A stretch of 64,000 nt of DNA from Corythucha ciliata (taxonomy: Eukaryota > Arthropoda > Insecta > Hemiptera > Tingidae): assembly GCA_038030265.1 (NCBI GenBank), contig CM075939.1, forward strand, positions 26,765,253-26,829,252. Reading direction: 5' to 3'. The notes under the pieces are model-generated. The model was not told the DNA's origin and made no database searches. It was given only the letters and a program-made list of their open reading frames with translations. Shown here one piece after another: positions 1 through 12,269 of the stretch; position 1 is the stretch's first letter, and each line of letters starts with the position of its first letter. The position numbers and the translations under genes are program-made.

Positions 1-539
1 AAAAAGAAGAAGAATAATAATAAGCGTTGTTTTCCGGCAGTTGCCAAGTTGAAGTCATCCTTACAAATAAACGTGTCTGGTTATATCCATTTTTCACGTA
101 TTATACGTTAATTTATGTTTAATTTAGTTAATTAATAAACAATTAGTGAGCGAAAAGGTTTTTGTTTGTCCTTCGTTTTTGATTTCGGTGACATGTCTAT
201 GGGAAGTTTTTGTTCAGTGTGTACAAAATTTCCAATTATGTTAAAATCATTAGTGTACAGTGGCTACAGTGCACACTTCACACCCGAAGGCCCTGTGTTC
301 TAACCCTACCACTGTGGCTCACTCTCACTGTCGCTAGCTATAGAGCTTCTCCGAGCTGACACGGCGCGGCTGACAGGGCGTGTTCCCGTCTGCGGTGTAA
401 CAAACCGTGCGTCGGTCGAACAAAAAATGCCCGCGTAGCGCGAGTCGAGTGCGAAGTGCATGGATGTTGCACAGAGTGTATGGTGGTGTGATGTGCCCAA
501 AAATGGCGTCTACGCTAAATACGAATATAAAACGTGTAA

Positions 540-545
540 TTTATT
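540..545 (-). promoter_or_regulatory. Candidate polyadenylation signal for the net/Atoh8 gene
   Basis: On the minus strand this reads AATAAA and lies about 265 bases beyond the stop codon at 811. I saw no other AATAAA on that strand between the stop and this site. The rest of 1-810 shows no coding sequence I can support. The cleavage site is inferred, not visible. Confidence 0.5.
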
Positions 546-810
546 CACAATAAACATTTTTATAGAAACAATTTATACAATATAGAGATGTTGTCAGTCT
601 TTACATACAAAATTTACAGCGACGATAAAACATCATAACATTAGTCTTGTTTGTCGTTTGAGCTAGAAGAAGAAGTCAAACTTCCAGGACGGAAAAGGAC
701 TACTTTTTGTTGAATTTCATGGCACCTTTCGCACGAGATTAAAGCCTTAAACTTCAAATAAAACAACTTTTCTTTGGTTAATACTCAACAGACGAAACTT
801 TATAATTCTT

Positions 811-1509
811 TTAATCTTCTTTTTTCTTTTTTAATCGTCCTTCCATTTGTATTGTACTCGTGATTGACTCTATACACGATTCTAAAGAGGGCTCACTATG
901 GTCTAAGGAGTAGTCTTCGTCTATAAGCCTCGACAAGGTCAATATGTAAGATGCGGCCACTCGAAGAACCGCCAGTTTGGACAATTTTTGATTGTGAGAG
1001 TACGCTGGTACGGCTCGGCGAAGATTTTCAAAAGCGGCACTTATCGTGTGAACACGCGTTCGCTCTCGTGCATTCGCTTCTATCCTCCTTTCTCGAGTCA
1101 TATTCTTATAGTTGCGACGCTGCGACAGAGACGATACAGAGGCCACCGAAGCGCCGCCGCCGCCACCCTGGGGCGTTTGTCGCAGCTTCGGTGAACTACC
1201 GGCGTCGTCGAGGGAGCTTGTTGCCGCTGTGTCTCTTGAATTGTCATCCTCGCGAAGGACGGTCGCCGTTGACGGCGGATGGTGTTGCGATTGCGGTGAC
1301 GACGGTTGTTGAAGTTCAGGCGTCCACGGTCGGAACGGACTTCGTTGCCTTTTTCGTTTTTCCGTCGTTTTCGAGTCCTTGAAAGAGGGTGACCTTCGTT
1401 TGACGGGTAGAACAGTCGTTGGTGGCGCCGAGTCAACCACCAACTGCGGTGCTCCCATGTCTTGATCCCAAAGTGGTCCAGCCACCACGCAAGCCATGCT
1501 CACCGCAAT
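811..1509 (-). CDS. net: Terminal coding exon of a Net/ATOH8-family bHLH transcription factor
   Basis: This exon encodes the DNA-binding end of a basic helix-loop-helix factor of the Net (Drosophila) / ATOH8 (vertebrate) family, a nuclear regulator that binds E-box DNA as a dimer. Counting from the ATG at 1497 the product has 228 residues. A low-complexity Ser/Pro/Gln/Gly region (about 1-130) is followed by the bHLH at about 134-191, with basic stretch ARERTRVHTISAAF and helix 2 KLSKLAVLRVAASYIL. The tail, with DYS and a final EGRLKKKKED, matches the ATOH8 C-terminus closely, so the 3' end is complete. A strong splice acceptor (TTCTTTTTCAG) sits immediately upstream, and the frame stays open from 1509 to the ATG. 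The true start may therefore lie in an upstream exon to the right, which I could not find. ATG 1497 is only the first Met of this exon. Confidence 0.9.
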   Translation of the reverse strand: MAVSMACVVAGPLWDQDMGAPQLVVDSAPPTTVLPVKRRSPSFKDSKTTEKRKRQRSPFRPWTPELQQPSSPQSQHHPPSTATVLREDDNSRDTAATSSLDDAGSSPKLRQTPQGGGGGASVASVSSLSQRRNYKNMTRERRIEANARERTRVHTISAAFENLRRAVPAYSHNQKLSKLAVLRVAASYILTLSRLIDEDYSLDHSEPSLESCIESITSTIQMEGRLKKKKED

Positions 1510-3320
1510 CTGAAAAAGAATAGGCCGGAAAAATAAAGCTACTGGACATATATATATATATACTGGATTTCCCGAAACAGTTTATTTAATCTAATGGGAG
1601 GCTTGTTACGAGTACAGAAAAACAGTAGAATATGATCGTGGCCAAGGTTTTAAAAAATAGTCGTCCATGAACAGGGGAAGGGGGGGGGCTATAGTTGGCA
1701 AATGCCAATATGGTAGGGGACGGGGTGGCTGCTTCTTTTTATAAAAGCCGGCGCCACTCCGACCCCCGCTGAGCGTGACTGTAGGGCGAGGCTTGAAAAC
1801 CCAGGTGGGAGCGGTGTGGCTAGTCGCCAGCCCAGACACTAACAGGGAAAAGAGAGAAATAAATAAATAAAATAAATGATACAAGGACAAAGACCCGAAT
1901 TTCCCGAGCCACAAGAAAACACGGGAAAATGGTTCATTAAAGCGATAAGGGTTGTACGTAGGGCACATAACAAACCACCACCACCCCCTCAGATATTTAA
2001 ACGCCTATTCTCAAAATGTTTGTTAGAAAAATAACGCGATTTCCTTTTGTTCAACTATAAATAAATTCCGTCAACCAGACGAAAATAAATAAAGAACGTA
2101 TAAAATCCTAGACAATCCACCTGCTGCACTCAGAAAAATTAAATAACAAAACTTGGCATCCAAACGCTATTCTATCTTTTTAGCCGAACAGGTGCGAGCA
2201 TTTGTTGCTTTCTTTAACCAGGTCCATCTTCTTTAACAACGAACATAATGGTTTTCGAGCCTGTATTGTTTTAACAGGAGAGTTAAAATTCAAACGAGGC
2301 TCGTGGACCGAGTCCAAACAGGCGTGAGATATTTAGAACTCCCGAGCTCATTACATAAAATTGACGCTCCGTAATTTCCATAGAACCGAATTAAAGGTGC
2401 GTTGAGGGTGAGGGGGGACAAAAAGAAATAATTAAGGGCGACGAGCCATGAACAATACCAAAAACGCTCTTATTTTTTAAATAGAGGTACGAAAGGTGAA
2501 TGGGTGGGAAAGGTTGGTACAGATGAAGCGAGATGTATGGCCAGGGGGGGGGGGAGATAAGAGGCACCTGCCAATGTTTGACCGTCCTGTAAACACCTGT
2601 TGTGAAGTGTGTGTGAGTTTTTCAAACTTGCCTCCTGAACCCTCTAAAAAGGGGGGGCTCCTTTTTGGAAAACACCTGTGGTATGTGACACATATAAGTT
2701 ATACGATATTAGTAAAAAACATCTTTTGCTTTCCTGTTTACCTGAGAAAGGGGCGGGGATAAAAGCTAGTGACCTTCACACGTAAAAAGACTTGGAATTG
2801 ATAGAACTTTTGTTCATTGAAGGAGGGGTTGAGGAATTCCGTTCGTGATGTGGCGTATCAAAAGATTTGCAACTTTTCATATCGAAAACAAATTGCATTA
2901 TATGGCACGATCAATAATTGAACACAATGTTTTTTTGTGGTTTGAGCGCATGGGGGGGGGGGAGCATTTCTGAGGTCGGAGCTATTCGATGCGATATAGG
3001 ACCACGTCTAAGCGCCTCTCAGTTTCATCTCTCTTTACGACGATTCTTGCCTGAGCCTGACTTGCCTGAGCGAGCTGTTTGAGAAAGAATAGGCTGAAGA
3101 AAAAGATTCTCGGGTGTCCAATAAGAGTTTACAGCCCCCTCCCCACCTCCCTATTGTCGCTGCAGCGTATACGCGGGCCGAACGCAGCGAATCCTACTCG
3201 TGAATGCTGCGATTTTGGAAGGAATAAGAGAGCGAGTATGAAGGGTCATCAGGAGGGAAGGGCAGAAAAGCACAAAAGTCCTGAGACGAAACGACGGAGG
3301 AACTTTGCGATTTTGTCTCA
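1510..3320. other. No gene seen; presumed net intron or upstream DNA
   Basis: No open frame here looks like a known protein. An (AT)n microsatellite lies at about 1543-1562. Several G-runs occur (about 1681, 2543 and 2953). If net has upstream exons, this stretch is part of its intron. Confidence 0.5.
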
Positions 3321-3329
3321 TCCATAAAA

Positions 3330-3790
3330 CCAATTTCATTGCATTTAACTAACCAATTTTTGTAAATTATTAGTTCTGGGAAAACAGTTCTCGTGGATTT
3401 TGATCCGAATAATCCTAATTTCACGGGTTTTGCCTTTTCAAAAACCAATTTCACGGGTTTAGTCGTTAAAACCCAATTTTGCGCCTTATTTATTTCCCCC
3501 AAAAACCAATTTCGCGTGGTTTAGTAATTCGAAAAAAACTTATTTCCAGTTTGGGGGGTTTGGCGTTAAAAAAATATGAATTTCGAGGATTTGGGTCACT
3601 CAAAACCCAATTTTGATGGTTTGGTTCTTCAAAAACAGATTTCGCGAGGTTCAGTCGTGGAAAAAACGAATTTTGCGCGTTAAGCTCTTTCAAGAATTCA
3701 TTTTGGGGGTCTTGCTCGTCAAACAACAATTTTTGCGGTGTTCACTTACTGAAAAAATCAATTTCACGAGATTCGGTCCTCAACGCGCGG
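3330..3790 (-). repeat. Family A degenerate tandem tract, inverted orientation
   Basis: About a dozen imperfect units of roughly 33-38 bases repeat a core like CCAATTTCGCGGGTTT, the complement of the CGCGAAATTGGTTTTT core seen elsewhere in the window. Units differ by many substitutions and indels, so this is an old, decayed array. The open frames across it are a by-product of the periodicity. Confidence 0.7.
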
Positions 3791-4084
3791 TTTCTTTCAC
3801 GGAGCATCGCTGGCTGGCATTGGCGGATTTAAGGGCGGCCATAGTGACTCAGCTCTCCATAGTTCTTCGAACAAGCCCCCCCCCCCCCAATTTTTCAGCA
3901 ATTACTGCTGGGCGTCCTTTTTCAATCATAACAACCTACAAGCAGGTTAGCATCTCCTTCAAGTCAATTCCTACCACAACTCAAGATCTATTTGAGAAGC
4001 ACGATGCTCAGAGCTGCCCTTTCCACAGTAACCGAATGCCGCAAATCATTCATCAATCACCATAGGTCCACGAAATTCGGGTCT

Positions 4085-4460
4085 GAGAGAGCTAAAATTT
4101 GCTTTTTTCAATGAGTCAGGCAAACGAAATTAGCAATTTGAATGAGTCATTCCCAATTTCCCCACAAAATTGCTTTTTGAATGGGCCAAAAGCAGGCAAT
4201 TCTGTTTCTGCTGCAGCGAAATTCCTTCGGGAGACCCAACCACGTGAAATTTGCTTTTATGGGTCGCGAAATTTAATGTTAATTAGCCAAATCCGCAAAA
4301 TTGCCTTCTATATGGTCCAGAAGCTCTATAAATTTGGTTTTTAATATGACAACACCGCAAAAATTTGTTTTTTCAGGTAGCCAGGCCCGTGAAATTGGGG
4401 TTTAACGAGCAAACTCCACGCAATTTCAGTTTTGAAGGAGCTAAACGCTACAAATTTGAT
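4085..4460 (+). repeat. Family A degenerate tandem tract, forward orientation
   Basis: Units such as CACGTGAAATTTGCTTTT followed by a GAGCC/AGCCA spacer recur about every 35 bases. Orientation is opposite to the tract at 3330-3790, so the two form a loose inverted pair about 300 bases apart. The tract ends where the hAT-like element at 4477 begins. Confidence 0.7.
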
Positions 4461-4476
4461 TTTCGAGTGCCCCGAC

Positions 4477-6178
4477 CAGGCGCGGATCCAGGATTACGTC
4501 AAGGGGGGGGGGGCTAGACTGAAATTCCCCCACCCCCATCCCTCACCATAATCCGTGGTAGGAGGATACAAATCGCTTAATCAATTTTACATTTAAAGGA
4601 TTTGTCGAATTTTGTAGCAGTTTTTTTCTTGGGCAGGAGTAGGTATATTTTCCGTTGAAATATCAAAGACCGCCAAGATCAAATTTTTCTTGCATTATAG
4701 CGTTGGTGTACATATTTGTTCATAGCGAATTAAATTATGGAAACGAAAACAATTAAAGTTGTATGAAGAAAAAAAGTTAAAATTGGAGTCAACTATATTG
4801 CCAAATGAGGGGCGAAATAACCACGGCCAGTTCAAAGAGCTGAATTGATATAGTTACCGGTCAAAATTCCCGGTTTTGTGACCAAACAATTAGTCCAAGG
4901 TGCTAAGATAAGTTCATCGATGGATGCTTATGGGATGACAATTGGCATGATAAGGCATATTGCACGTGAAATCGTGGAGCCGCTTTGCTTCGTCTTCAAC
5001 TCTTTTATTCATGCAGGCGAAACTCCGGCCTCCTTTAAGATTGCTCGAGTAATCTCTGTCCCCAAAAAGGGAACTGATGCCTATTGTGACTACCGACCAA
5101 TGAAGGTGTTCGAGTCCCTTATTGACATTCAGTTATCAAGCTTCTTAAACGACTTGTCCATAATGTCGGATTGCCAGTATGGATTCCGAAGTGGCCGGTC
5201 AACATCTGTGGCGGCACTAGAACTATTGTGCATTGTGCCGGTGTTTGCGGGGTCTTGAAGAGAAGAAGAGGGTTTCATTGCGGTTCTTTGATTTGTCGCG
5301 TGCCTTCGACTCAGTAAATCTGGATGTGTTAACCTCCAAGTTTCAATACCTTGGAATAAGGGGTTCCGCAATAAAACTGCTCGCGTCAGCTGCCTCGGGA
5401 TGGAATCAGCTTGTCTCCTACGGTGGAAGAAACTCCGAGATGCTTCCCACCTGCGACATCGGAGTGAAACAGGGGACGATTCTTGGTCCCTCTGAATTCA
5501 ACCTTTATATTAATGACCTCCCAGCAAATCTTTTGGGACCAAGTACCCAGCCGTTTATGTACGCGGACGATGTAACGATCGCGTGCCTCTGGCGATCGTC
5601 CCTCGAGACCGCGACTGGTGTGGATGAGGCGACGTCGGTGTTGGCTGGGTGGTGCGACGCCAATCATCTCATGCTAAACCAGTCCAAGACGCAGGACGTG
5701 ACCATCGACCTGAGCGGTAGCTCGGCAAATTCATCGATCGTTAGCTTCCTTGGAATCATCTTCGACTCACGCCTCTCGTGGGAACCTCACGTAAACACAC
5801 TCTTCTCGAAGCTCGAATTGTGTTAGGCTTTGCCTTTCCGAGTCGCCAGGGTAAAATTAGTTAATTAATTTACTTACTTCTTTAACACAAAATAAGATAA
5901 CTTTGCTGAGTGTATAGCCTTCCCCCCAAGCGGAAATTCTAGTCATGTATGTAGAATTGGTCATGAATTGTGGCAAGCCCTTCCCCCTTTGTTCTCACGA
6001 TTTTTCTTTTGAGATGCAGAAAAAAAGAGAGACGTTCACGTCGCGTAAAAGAGTGATGGTTTGAAAACTCGGAAATTTGGCTTTGAAGACGTGGGGTTTA
6101 GGCAAAGTTGGGGGAGGTTCAGCCCAATGGGGGGGGGGAGGCTAAAGCCCCATTAGCACCCTGCTGGATCCGCGCCTG
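4477..6178. mobile_element. hAT-like non-autonomous element containing a reverse-transcriptase fragment
   Basis: The left end starts CAGGCGCGGATCCAG and the right end finishes CTGGATCCGCGCCTG, a perfect 15-base terminal inverted repeat of the hAT type. Both ends carry long G-runs just inside. Flanks are GCCCCGAC on the left and CCCCGAAC on the right, which fits an 8 bp target duplication only with a one-base shift. The interior holds a non-LTR reverse transcriptase fragment (4860-5825) and no transposase, so the element could move only in trans. Confidence 0.65.
4860..5825 (+). pseudogene. Non-LTR retrotransposon reverse transcriptase fragment
   Basis: The translated sequence is the core of a LINE-type reverse transcriptase (Jockey/CR1-like by general look). 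In order it shows a YRP block, a QYGFRSGRST block, FFDLSRAFDSVN, GVKQGTILGPSEFNLYINDLP and the catalytic YADDVT. A C-terminal FLGIIFDSRLSWEPHV thumb-type block follows. The reading frame shifts once between about 5225 and 5260, so the coding is split into two frames. Both the endonuclease/N-terminal part and the 3' end are missing. It sits wholly inside the hAT-like element 4477-6178, so it was captured by or inserted into that element. It resembles the 3' fragments at 43087-43870 and 56140-56650, but those do not overlap it, so family identity is not shown. Confidence 0.85.
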
Positions 6179-6211
6179 CCCCGAACTAAGGTAAGGTAAC
6201 TGTTCAACTGA

Positions 6212-6483
6212 GTGAACCCGTCCTCCATATTGGGGTAGATAAAGCTAAAATTTTGTGGGTAGAAGGGGAGTGGGGAGTATGGAATTGGAAATATGTACTA
6301 TGGAGTAGCTCACGAGCCTTTTGAGGGGAGCCCAAAATATTATCTAATATTTACGCCTCAACCGAATCCTATTGGTCGAAAGGCAGTCGCTAAGCAAGCG
6401 AGTCAGCTGGGTTTCCTAGGAAGTTATTTGTAAACAAGAAATTTATGATAATTTTATCTACCCCAAAATGGCCGTGAGTTCAC
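6212..6483. repeat. Palindromic MITE with TTGGGGTAGATAAA arms
   Basis: The left arm (from GTGAAC, through TTGGGGTAGATAAA) is repeated inverted at the right end (TTATCTACCCCAAAATGG ... GTTCAC). The interior is unrelated single-copy-looking sequence with no open frame of interest. No clean target duplication is visible. Confidence 0.55.
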
Positions 6484-6519
6484 CTGGTAGTAAAGGTTCT
6501 CTACCCGAACCCACGACAT

Positions 6520-7075
6520 TGTTTTTTTGGGTGAGCCAACGGCACAAAGTTGCTATTTGAATTGGCCAGAGCAGCGCGAAATTCAACGGAATTAGGTACT
6601 TAATTGGGGGTGAACTTGACCAGCGAAACTGGGTTTTGTAAAGACCCAATTGCATGAAACTGTTTTTCAGGTAGCCAGCCCCATGAAAAGTTGTTTTTTC
6701 ACGGAGCCCTCCCCGCGAAATTGGTTTTGAACGAGCCGACTCCACGAAATTGCTTTTTCAATATTTTTGGGAGGCAGTCCCGCTAAATTGATTCATGAAA
6801 AGCCAGATCCGCGAAATTTGGTTTTAGAAAGAGCCGAACTGGCGAATTTATTTATTTTTTCAATTTGGTTATTGAATTAGCCAAAACCACGAAATCGGGC
6901 CAAATCTTTTGACTTTGGAAATGCCTGTCTAGCGGCTTTGCTTTAATTTGAACTGGTCAAAACCCGTTGAATTGCTTTTGGCAAGCAATAATGTTTCACC
7001 CCAAAATTTGGGTTTCGACAAAGCCAAACCCGTGAAATTGATTTTTGAAGTGCGAAATTGGGATTAAAAGGGGTG
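6520..7075 (+). repeat. Family A degenerate tandem tract
   Basis: About 15 imperfect ~36-base units with cores such as CCGCGAAATTGGTTTTGA, CCACGAAATTGCTTTTTC and CCGTGAAATTGATTTTTG, separated by AGCC-containing spacers. It runs up to the hAT-like end at 7127. Confidence 0.75.
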
Positions 7076-7126
7076 AAATTCGCGGATTGCAGGCATCGAC
7101 GTAGCGCAGAACCGTGGCACTGGATC

Positions 7127-8117
7127 CAGGGCCGAAACTAGGAAGGGGCAAAGGGGGCACGTGCCCCCGGCGGCAACTTTAGGGGGCGGCCATTTTTTTT
7201 TGTTTTGCTTAGTAAATATTAGATCTTTTCGGGCGATCTACAGAAGCTATAAAAGTTACAAATTTTTAGGTTGTTTACGTAGCAAAATGTGTTTAATTGG
7301 TTTAAAAGCTACACAACTTGCAGAATTTGTAACTTTTGTAGGTTATGAGGGTCACCCGAAAAGACCTATTATGGGAATGTAGCTTTGCCAACGGTTCAAC
7401 AGTTGAATTATAGTATTAGTAACCACAGTAATACAAAAATTGAATTCTCGCTCTCAAGTTTGTGATTTCGTGGTTGGATGTCTATCATAGAGGTTGTTAA
7501 CTTTAACGAATATTTTTTTTTCACACTTTTTTATATTCATCTTACAGTTAGTTCTTGTCTCAAATTTTTGGAGGTTCCTCAAAGAGAGCAATCAATTTTT
7601 CAATCGACAAGATACACTTCAGGGCCACACGAGAAAAAGAAGATTATGAAGGGAGCAAAAAATCCCTGTCCGAATCCGCCCTCAATGTACCATGCTCCAT
7701 TCTTTTCTACAGGTTCTCCCACTTCAAGGGGGAAAACCGTTGGCGAAATCCGGCGACAAGACGCGGCAACTATTTACCGGCTTTTCGGATAAAAAAATCG
7801 CCTCGACACCTCATCGCCAGTTTGTCACTCTATCATGTTAAATGTACAGTCCCTCGGTTGTTTCCCCCCGAGAAGGCGAAAAACGCTTTTCGGATTCCAC
7901 TATCAGAATGACACTGCACTTAGGCACTATTATTGGTGGTGGAAAAACTTCTAATGCGGAGGTGTCAAACTAAAATTCTCCGCGGGCCGCACGAGTCCCC
8001 TCCCCTCCTAACTTGACTATTACAGGATTTGGGAACTCTTTGGTATGAGGGGGGGTGGGGGTAAAGGCGGCCAAATAGAGCTTGCCCCCCCTCAGAAAAT
8101 CCCTAGTTTCGGCCCTG
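7127..8117. mobile_element. hAT-like non-autonomous element with CAGGGCCGAAACTAGG ends
   Basis: The left end CAGGGCCGAAACTAGG is repeated inverted at the right end (CCTAGTTTCGGCCCTG with one flanking difference). G-rich subterminal stretches follow inside both ends. Flanks are ACTGGATC and CTGGAATC, an imperfect 8 bp duplication. About 990 bases long, no transposase domain inside; the open frames at 7478-7911 have no recognisable domains. Confidence 0.65.
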
Positions 8118-11100
8118 CTGGAATCATCCGTTTCGTATTCGCGGTCCGGTTACAAGGAGTCACGCTTATCGGTGAGTAACTTTGCTTTTGGGGTGACCAT
8201 GATGGTAAAGGTGGGAGGATCTTGTCGCTCCCGCAGGAATATGTTTCGTTACGTCCCTGGCCCACCAATTCTGTCAAGTAAACTGAACAATAAAGATTCA
8301 GAGCTGAGTCATTTTCTTGTCCCTTATTGGCCCAGTGTCGCACGCTACGAGAATCATGAAGCCATGGCATGTTCAAGAATAATGAACGGTCATGAATAAT
8401 GAGCTGAAAGGTGTGATGGCAAGAAGGCCTCTCTCATGCCGAGAGAAGCTAAGGCGCGTTTAAACTGGGCGATCCGAACATGTATTGCAACGTTGATGTA
8501 CAGGTGCGGACATACTCCGCTCCAAATCACTCTATAATACCCCAAATCTACTTTTCCCCCACATCTTCGTCATACTTTAGTGTCAAATGGGTTCAGAAGA
8601 AGAAACATTAAGCTTTACTATGTGTGTAGAAGAATACTGGCATTGAGGAAATTACTTATTAATTGTCATACAAAATAAAGATTTCGGGGGGGGGGGGGGT
8701 ACTTGAACTCAGGGCTGAGGGCTAAGCTAAGCCCCCAACTTATTTTAGCCCAAATTCGCCATTGCTAGCATGGTTGATGAGACGTGGATTGGGTAGGATC
8801 GATAGTACTGTGGAGGGGGGGGGGTTACTTTTATGGCCACGTCCCATAAATGTCGTCATGGGCACAGTCCCTGTACTCCGCTCTGAATATATGTGTACGC
8901 ACTACGCAAATAACAACCCGGCTCATCGATTACCCCTGGAATAAATCCTTATATGGGGTAAGCTGGCTGGTGTTCTATTACAGCCGTACTATAGCATCAA
9001 CAGGGGCAGCTGTGATGTTAATTTTTCAATAATATTATCCTCGGAAATTTTGACCCGTTCGAGGAATTCGTTGGGACAACGGTAACAAATTAATTATAGT
9101 TAACACACGAGAAGACAAACGTTAAACCCCCTCGCAAAAGTAGTCCCTGCCTCTTTAATAACCCTCCAAGTAATTAGTATCCTGCCAGGGGCCCTCGAGA
9201 ACTACGCGTGTTGGAGAAACTTACAAGTTGGACGCGTCCTGACGGACGTGTAACCTGTGACGAGGGGGCTTAAAGAGATAAAAAGAGAAATGGGTAAAGT
9301 TGAAGTGCAAAAGGGTGAGCATTTCGGTGCACAGGTGCTACTCCCTTGAAAGGTGTGTGAGGACTGCTGGCGCCCACCTGTGCCTTTACTTCGGACCCGT
9401 TGCCAATTTTTTTTTTTTTTTTTTTTGGTATGGTGTATGAGACGAAAGAGGATGGGCAGTCAAAAGTATGGGCGGGGGGAGGGTGAGCTCATAATGTTCT
9501 GAATTATTATGAGTTTTCTTACCACGAGAAACAAGTTTCTTTCCCTTTTAAACAAACATTTATGCCAGGGTATTCGACGAATTACAGTCAATTTACTAAA
9601 CACGAAAAGACGTACCTATTTTAATTTTAATATTTTCTCGGTTTCTGAATTGGAGAAATCACCGAAACCCAAATAGCTCCAGTATACGGTTTAAAAAAAT
9701 CGCAGAAAAAAGGTTTGAAGAAAAACGGTAAACGAGCACCCCCCCGCCTCATGACCCAGTGTTCTTCTCGCGCTGGGGTTCTCTGTCCATGGCGCCAAGT
9801 TCGCCGCCGCCGCCGGACGCAACCCTCCTCCGGACAATAAAAACTTCTTCTCTCCTTCCCCCTTTTTTCCTCTCCTCCGACAACACACCACACCGAACAG
9901 ACAATCTCGGTTTTTGTTTGTTATGCTTCGATGTTTTGAATCGCAAATGAAGACTACGACTTGTTTGGGGGGTGGGGTGAGGGGTCGTTTTAGTTTTCGA
10001 AAATTGCAAAATGGTAAATCTGGGACTGTGCCGTACAAATGCGGTACCTATTATTCAAATCAGTTCATAATTTTAAAACAATATTTGGTGTGGGACGCTT
10101 CCATGAAGCGTCAAAGAAACCCGCCATGTTAACTCGAACTCAAAATACTTACTATGAAGTGCCCTCAAAAAATTCATTATTCCGCACGTGCGGTAAGAGT
10201 ACTTCCTCATAGGACTGGCCAAGACTGTCTTCTTCCTTTCACAATTCTAATTTCAACGCGGAAGACGAGTAGAGGGTGCGTTCATTACTACTTCATAAAA
10301 AAAAAATGTTCCGCTTCAGTTGAGGCCCTTCACCTCGTTACAACCATCACACCAAAACAGTTCTCACGCGTTTCCCTGCGGTTCCGCGCCACAGTGGTCA
10401 ACATGAGACAATTTTTTAATGTGGACCCGTGCTATAAGACACAACCGACAATTCTGCGGTTTTCCCAGTAGCTCAGGACTCCTCGTTAGTCCTTACAATT
10501 CGACTTGATGGCTCCGGAAAAAGACACCCACGCCTCAAACCGCTGATGATACCATTTATTGTTCGTTTACACAGTGCCAGAGTATCTCCTTGTTATTTTT
10601 GATTGTTCAACCACAAAATATCAGTGGAATACAAACAACAGTCTAGGTAGCAATCATTTCTATAGTGAATGATCAGAAACTCGAAACTGCCTCGCTCGGT
10701 GGACTGTGCGGTAACGGGGGATGTCACCTGTATATTGACGCTCTCTCCTCCAAGGTAAAAGTGTTAACTAAATACCTCGGCCGACTATGACAAGGGGGGT
10801 GGGGGCACAAGGAATTTTCACGAAACAAAAATCAAGGGTTCCCTCAGGGAACCAAGAAAACTACACGCGAAAAACGTTTATCCCGATATGTACTTACAAT
10901 AATGCTCTGAGCTCCCCCTCTCACCCTCACAAAGATCGAAATGCACAACTGCAACATGCACACACACTCACAATACTCACAAACTCACATAGCTCGTCGG
11001 TGTCCAGTCTTTTTCGTTTTCTCCCCCTTCCCACACACACAGCCTCTCACCCACAGTCGCAACATGTACAGTGGATCTTGATGGGAAGAGGGCTTGAGGT

Positions 11101-12260
11101 GGGAAGGTGGAAGAGAAGTTGGCGCCAGGTGTCTTGTACTTCTTCCTTCTCATCTTGTTTTCTCTCTTTTTTTTATTCTTCCTCTTCTTTATCTAATCCT
11201 GCCAGCTTTGTCTCTTTCACTCACACCTTCTTTTTCTTACTAATATTTTTTTTTTCATTTGCCACTTCAACAAGAAACTTTAGGATGTTTTAAATGTTTT
11301 AAGGAGCCTTCAGCAATAAATAGATCAACAGCTGGATGGACGATTTTGTAATAATCTTTTAGGACACACACAAAAAGCGAGACAGTTAAATTGTCGAACA
11401 AAATCAAAACGTAGTATGTATTAAATTGCAAAGAAAGAGCGTTATAAAAGTCGACATCGAGTACGCAAACCGTGGGAACTTGAGCATTTTCCGTCATTTG
11501 ATTGTATAAATATACTTTGAAAGTGGATAACCAGCTCGTTTATGTTCTTCAAACTTATCTTTTATTTTAATTTCGTTCCCACCGTCAGTCTATGGCGTGA
11601 TTCGGGGTTTGTGCCGCCGAGAAAAAACGTTTCAGCGCACAAGCCATCTGTCAATTGCTATTTAGACCCCTGAATTACTCACAGAGAGCCTGTAAGGTTA
11701 CCATAGTTCCGTCAGAAACTGAATAGCTCCGAATTTTTAGGCTCCTGTCCGGATTTTTCAAAAAATGTACGTCTTTTCAGCGAATGAAAACTGGCCAAAG
11801 TGACCAAAACATAAGATTCACGGTGAGGAACCTTTCAACCGTATAGGTAATTACATGATTTTTTGACTAGAAACATTAGGTGTACACTTCATTTTCTACT
11901 GAAGAAGTTAATACGGCGTATGAGCACCAGTGCTTGAAAAATGTGCAAGTTCCCCATTTTCCTTTCAACTGTGTTCGAATAATCGAAAACCCGGTTTGAT
12001 TTTCGGATTCTCCGTGCCGAAAACCGGCAAGTTATGGGATTTCGTTCGTTTTTCTATTTCGGGCATTTTCAGAGAAAAAAAAAAACACCCAGGGGTCAAG
12101 TGGCGGCCTATTTTCGAGCAATTTTGCCAAATTGTTCAGATCCGGCTGGTCCGATCCGAGCCGTACGCTGTTTATGAGTCTCTCAGACCATGCTCAGCTG
12201 AAAAAATTCGAGCACTTCAGGGTTCAGGCCAGGACCAATTAAGGGGCCTCTAGCGCCCCT
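8118..12260. other. No gene seen
   Basis: Open frames here are short or made of low-complexity Ser/Lys/Arg sequence (for example 9627-10038 and 10787-11293) and none shows a domain. A run of 20 T lies at about 9407-9426. CA/CT-rich stretches occur at about 10950-11260. Distant non-coding exons or regulatory DNA cannot be excluded. Confidence 0.45.
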
Positions 12261-12269
12261 CGGAGTGGC

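Noticed and set aside
306..500. 64-codon minus frame near the left edge
   Set aside because: No domain, low likelihood as an exon, and it lies beyond the poly(A) signal of net.
951..1436. Overlapping open frames on both strands of the net exon
   Set aside because: They are shadows of a GC-rich coding exon and have no domain content.
1501..1503. GTG as start codon of the net exon
   Set aside because: Eukaryotic initiation at GTG is unlikely; the frame enters through a splice acceptor and the first ATG is at 1497.
9627..10038. Arg/Lys-rich minus frames
   Set aside because: Low-complexity composition, overlapping frames on both strands, no domain.
10787..11293. 168-codon plus frame
   Set aside because: Made of CA/CT-rich simple sequence (Ser, His, Phe runs); no domain.
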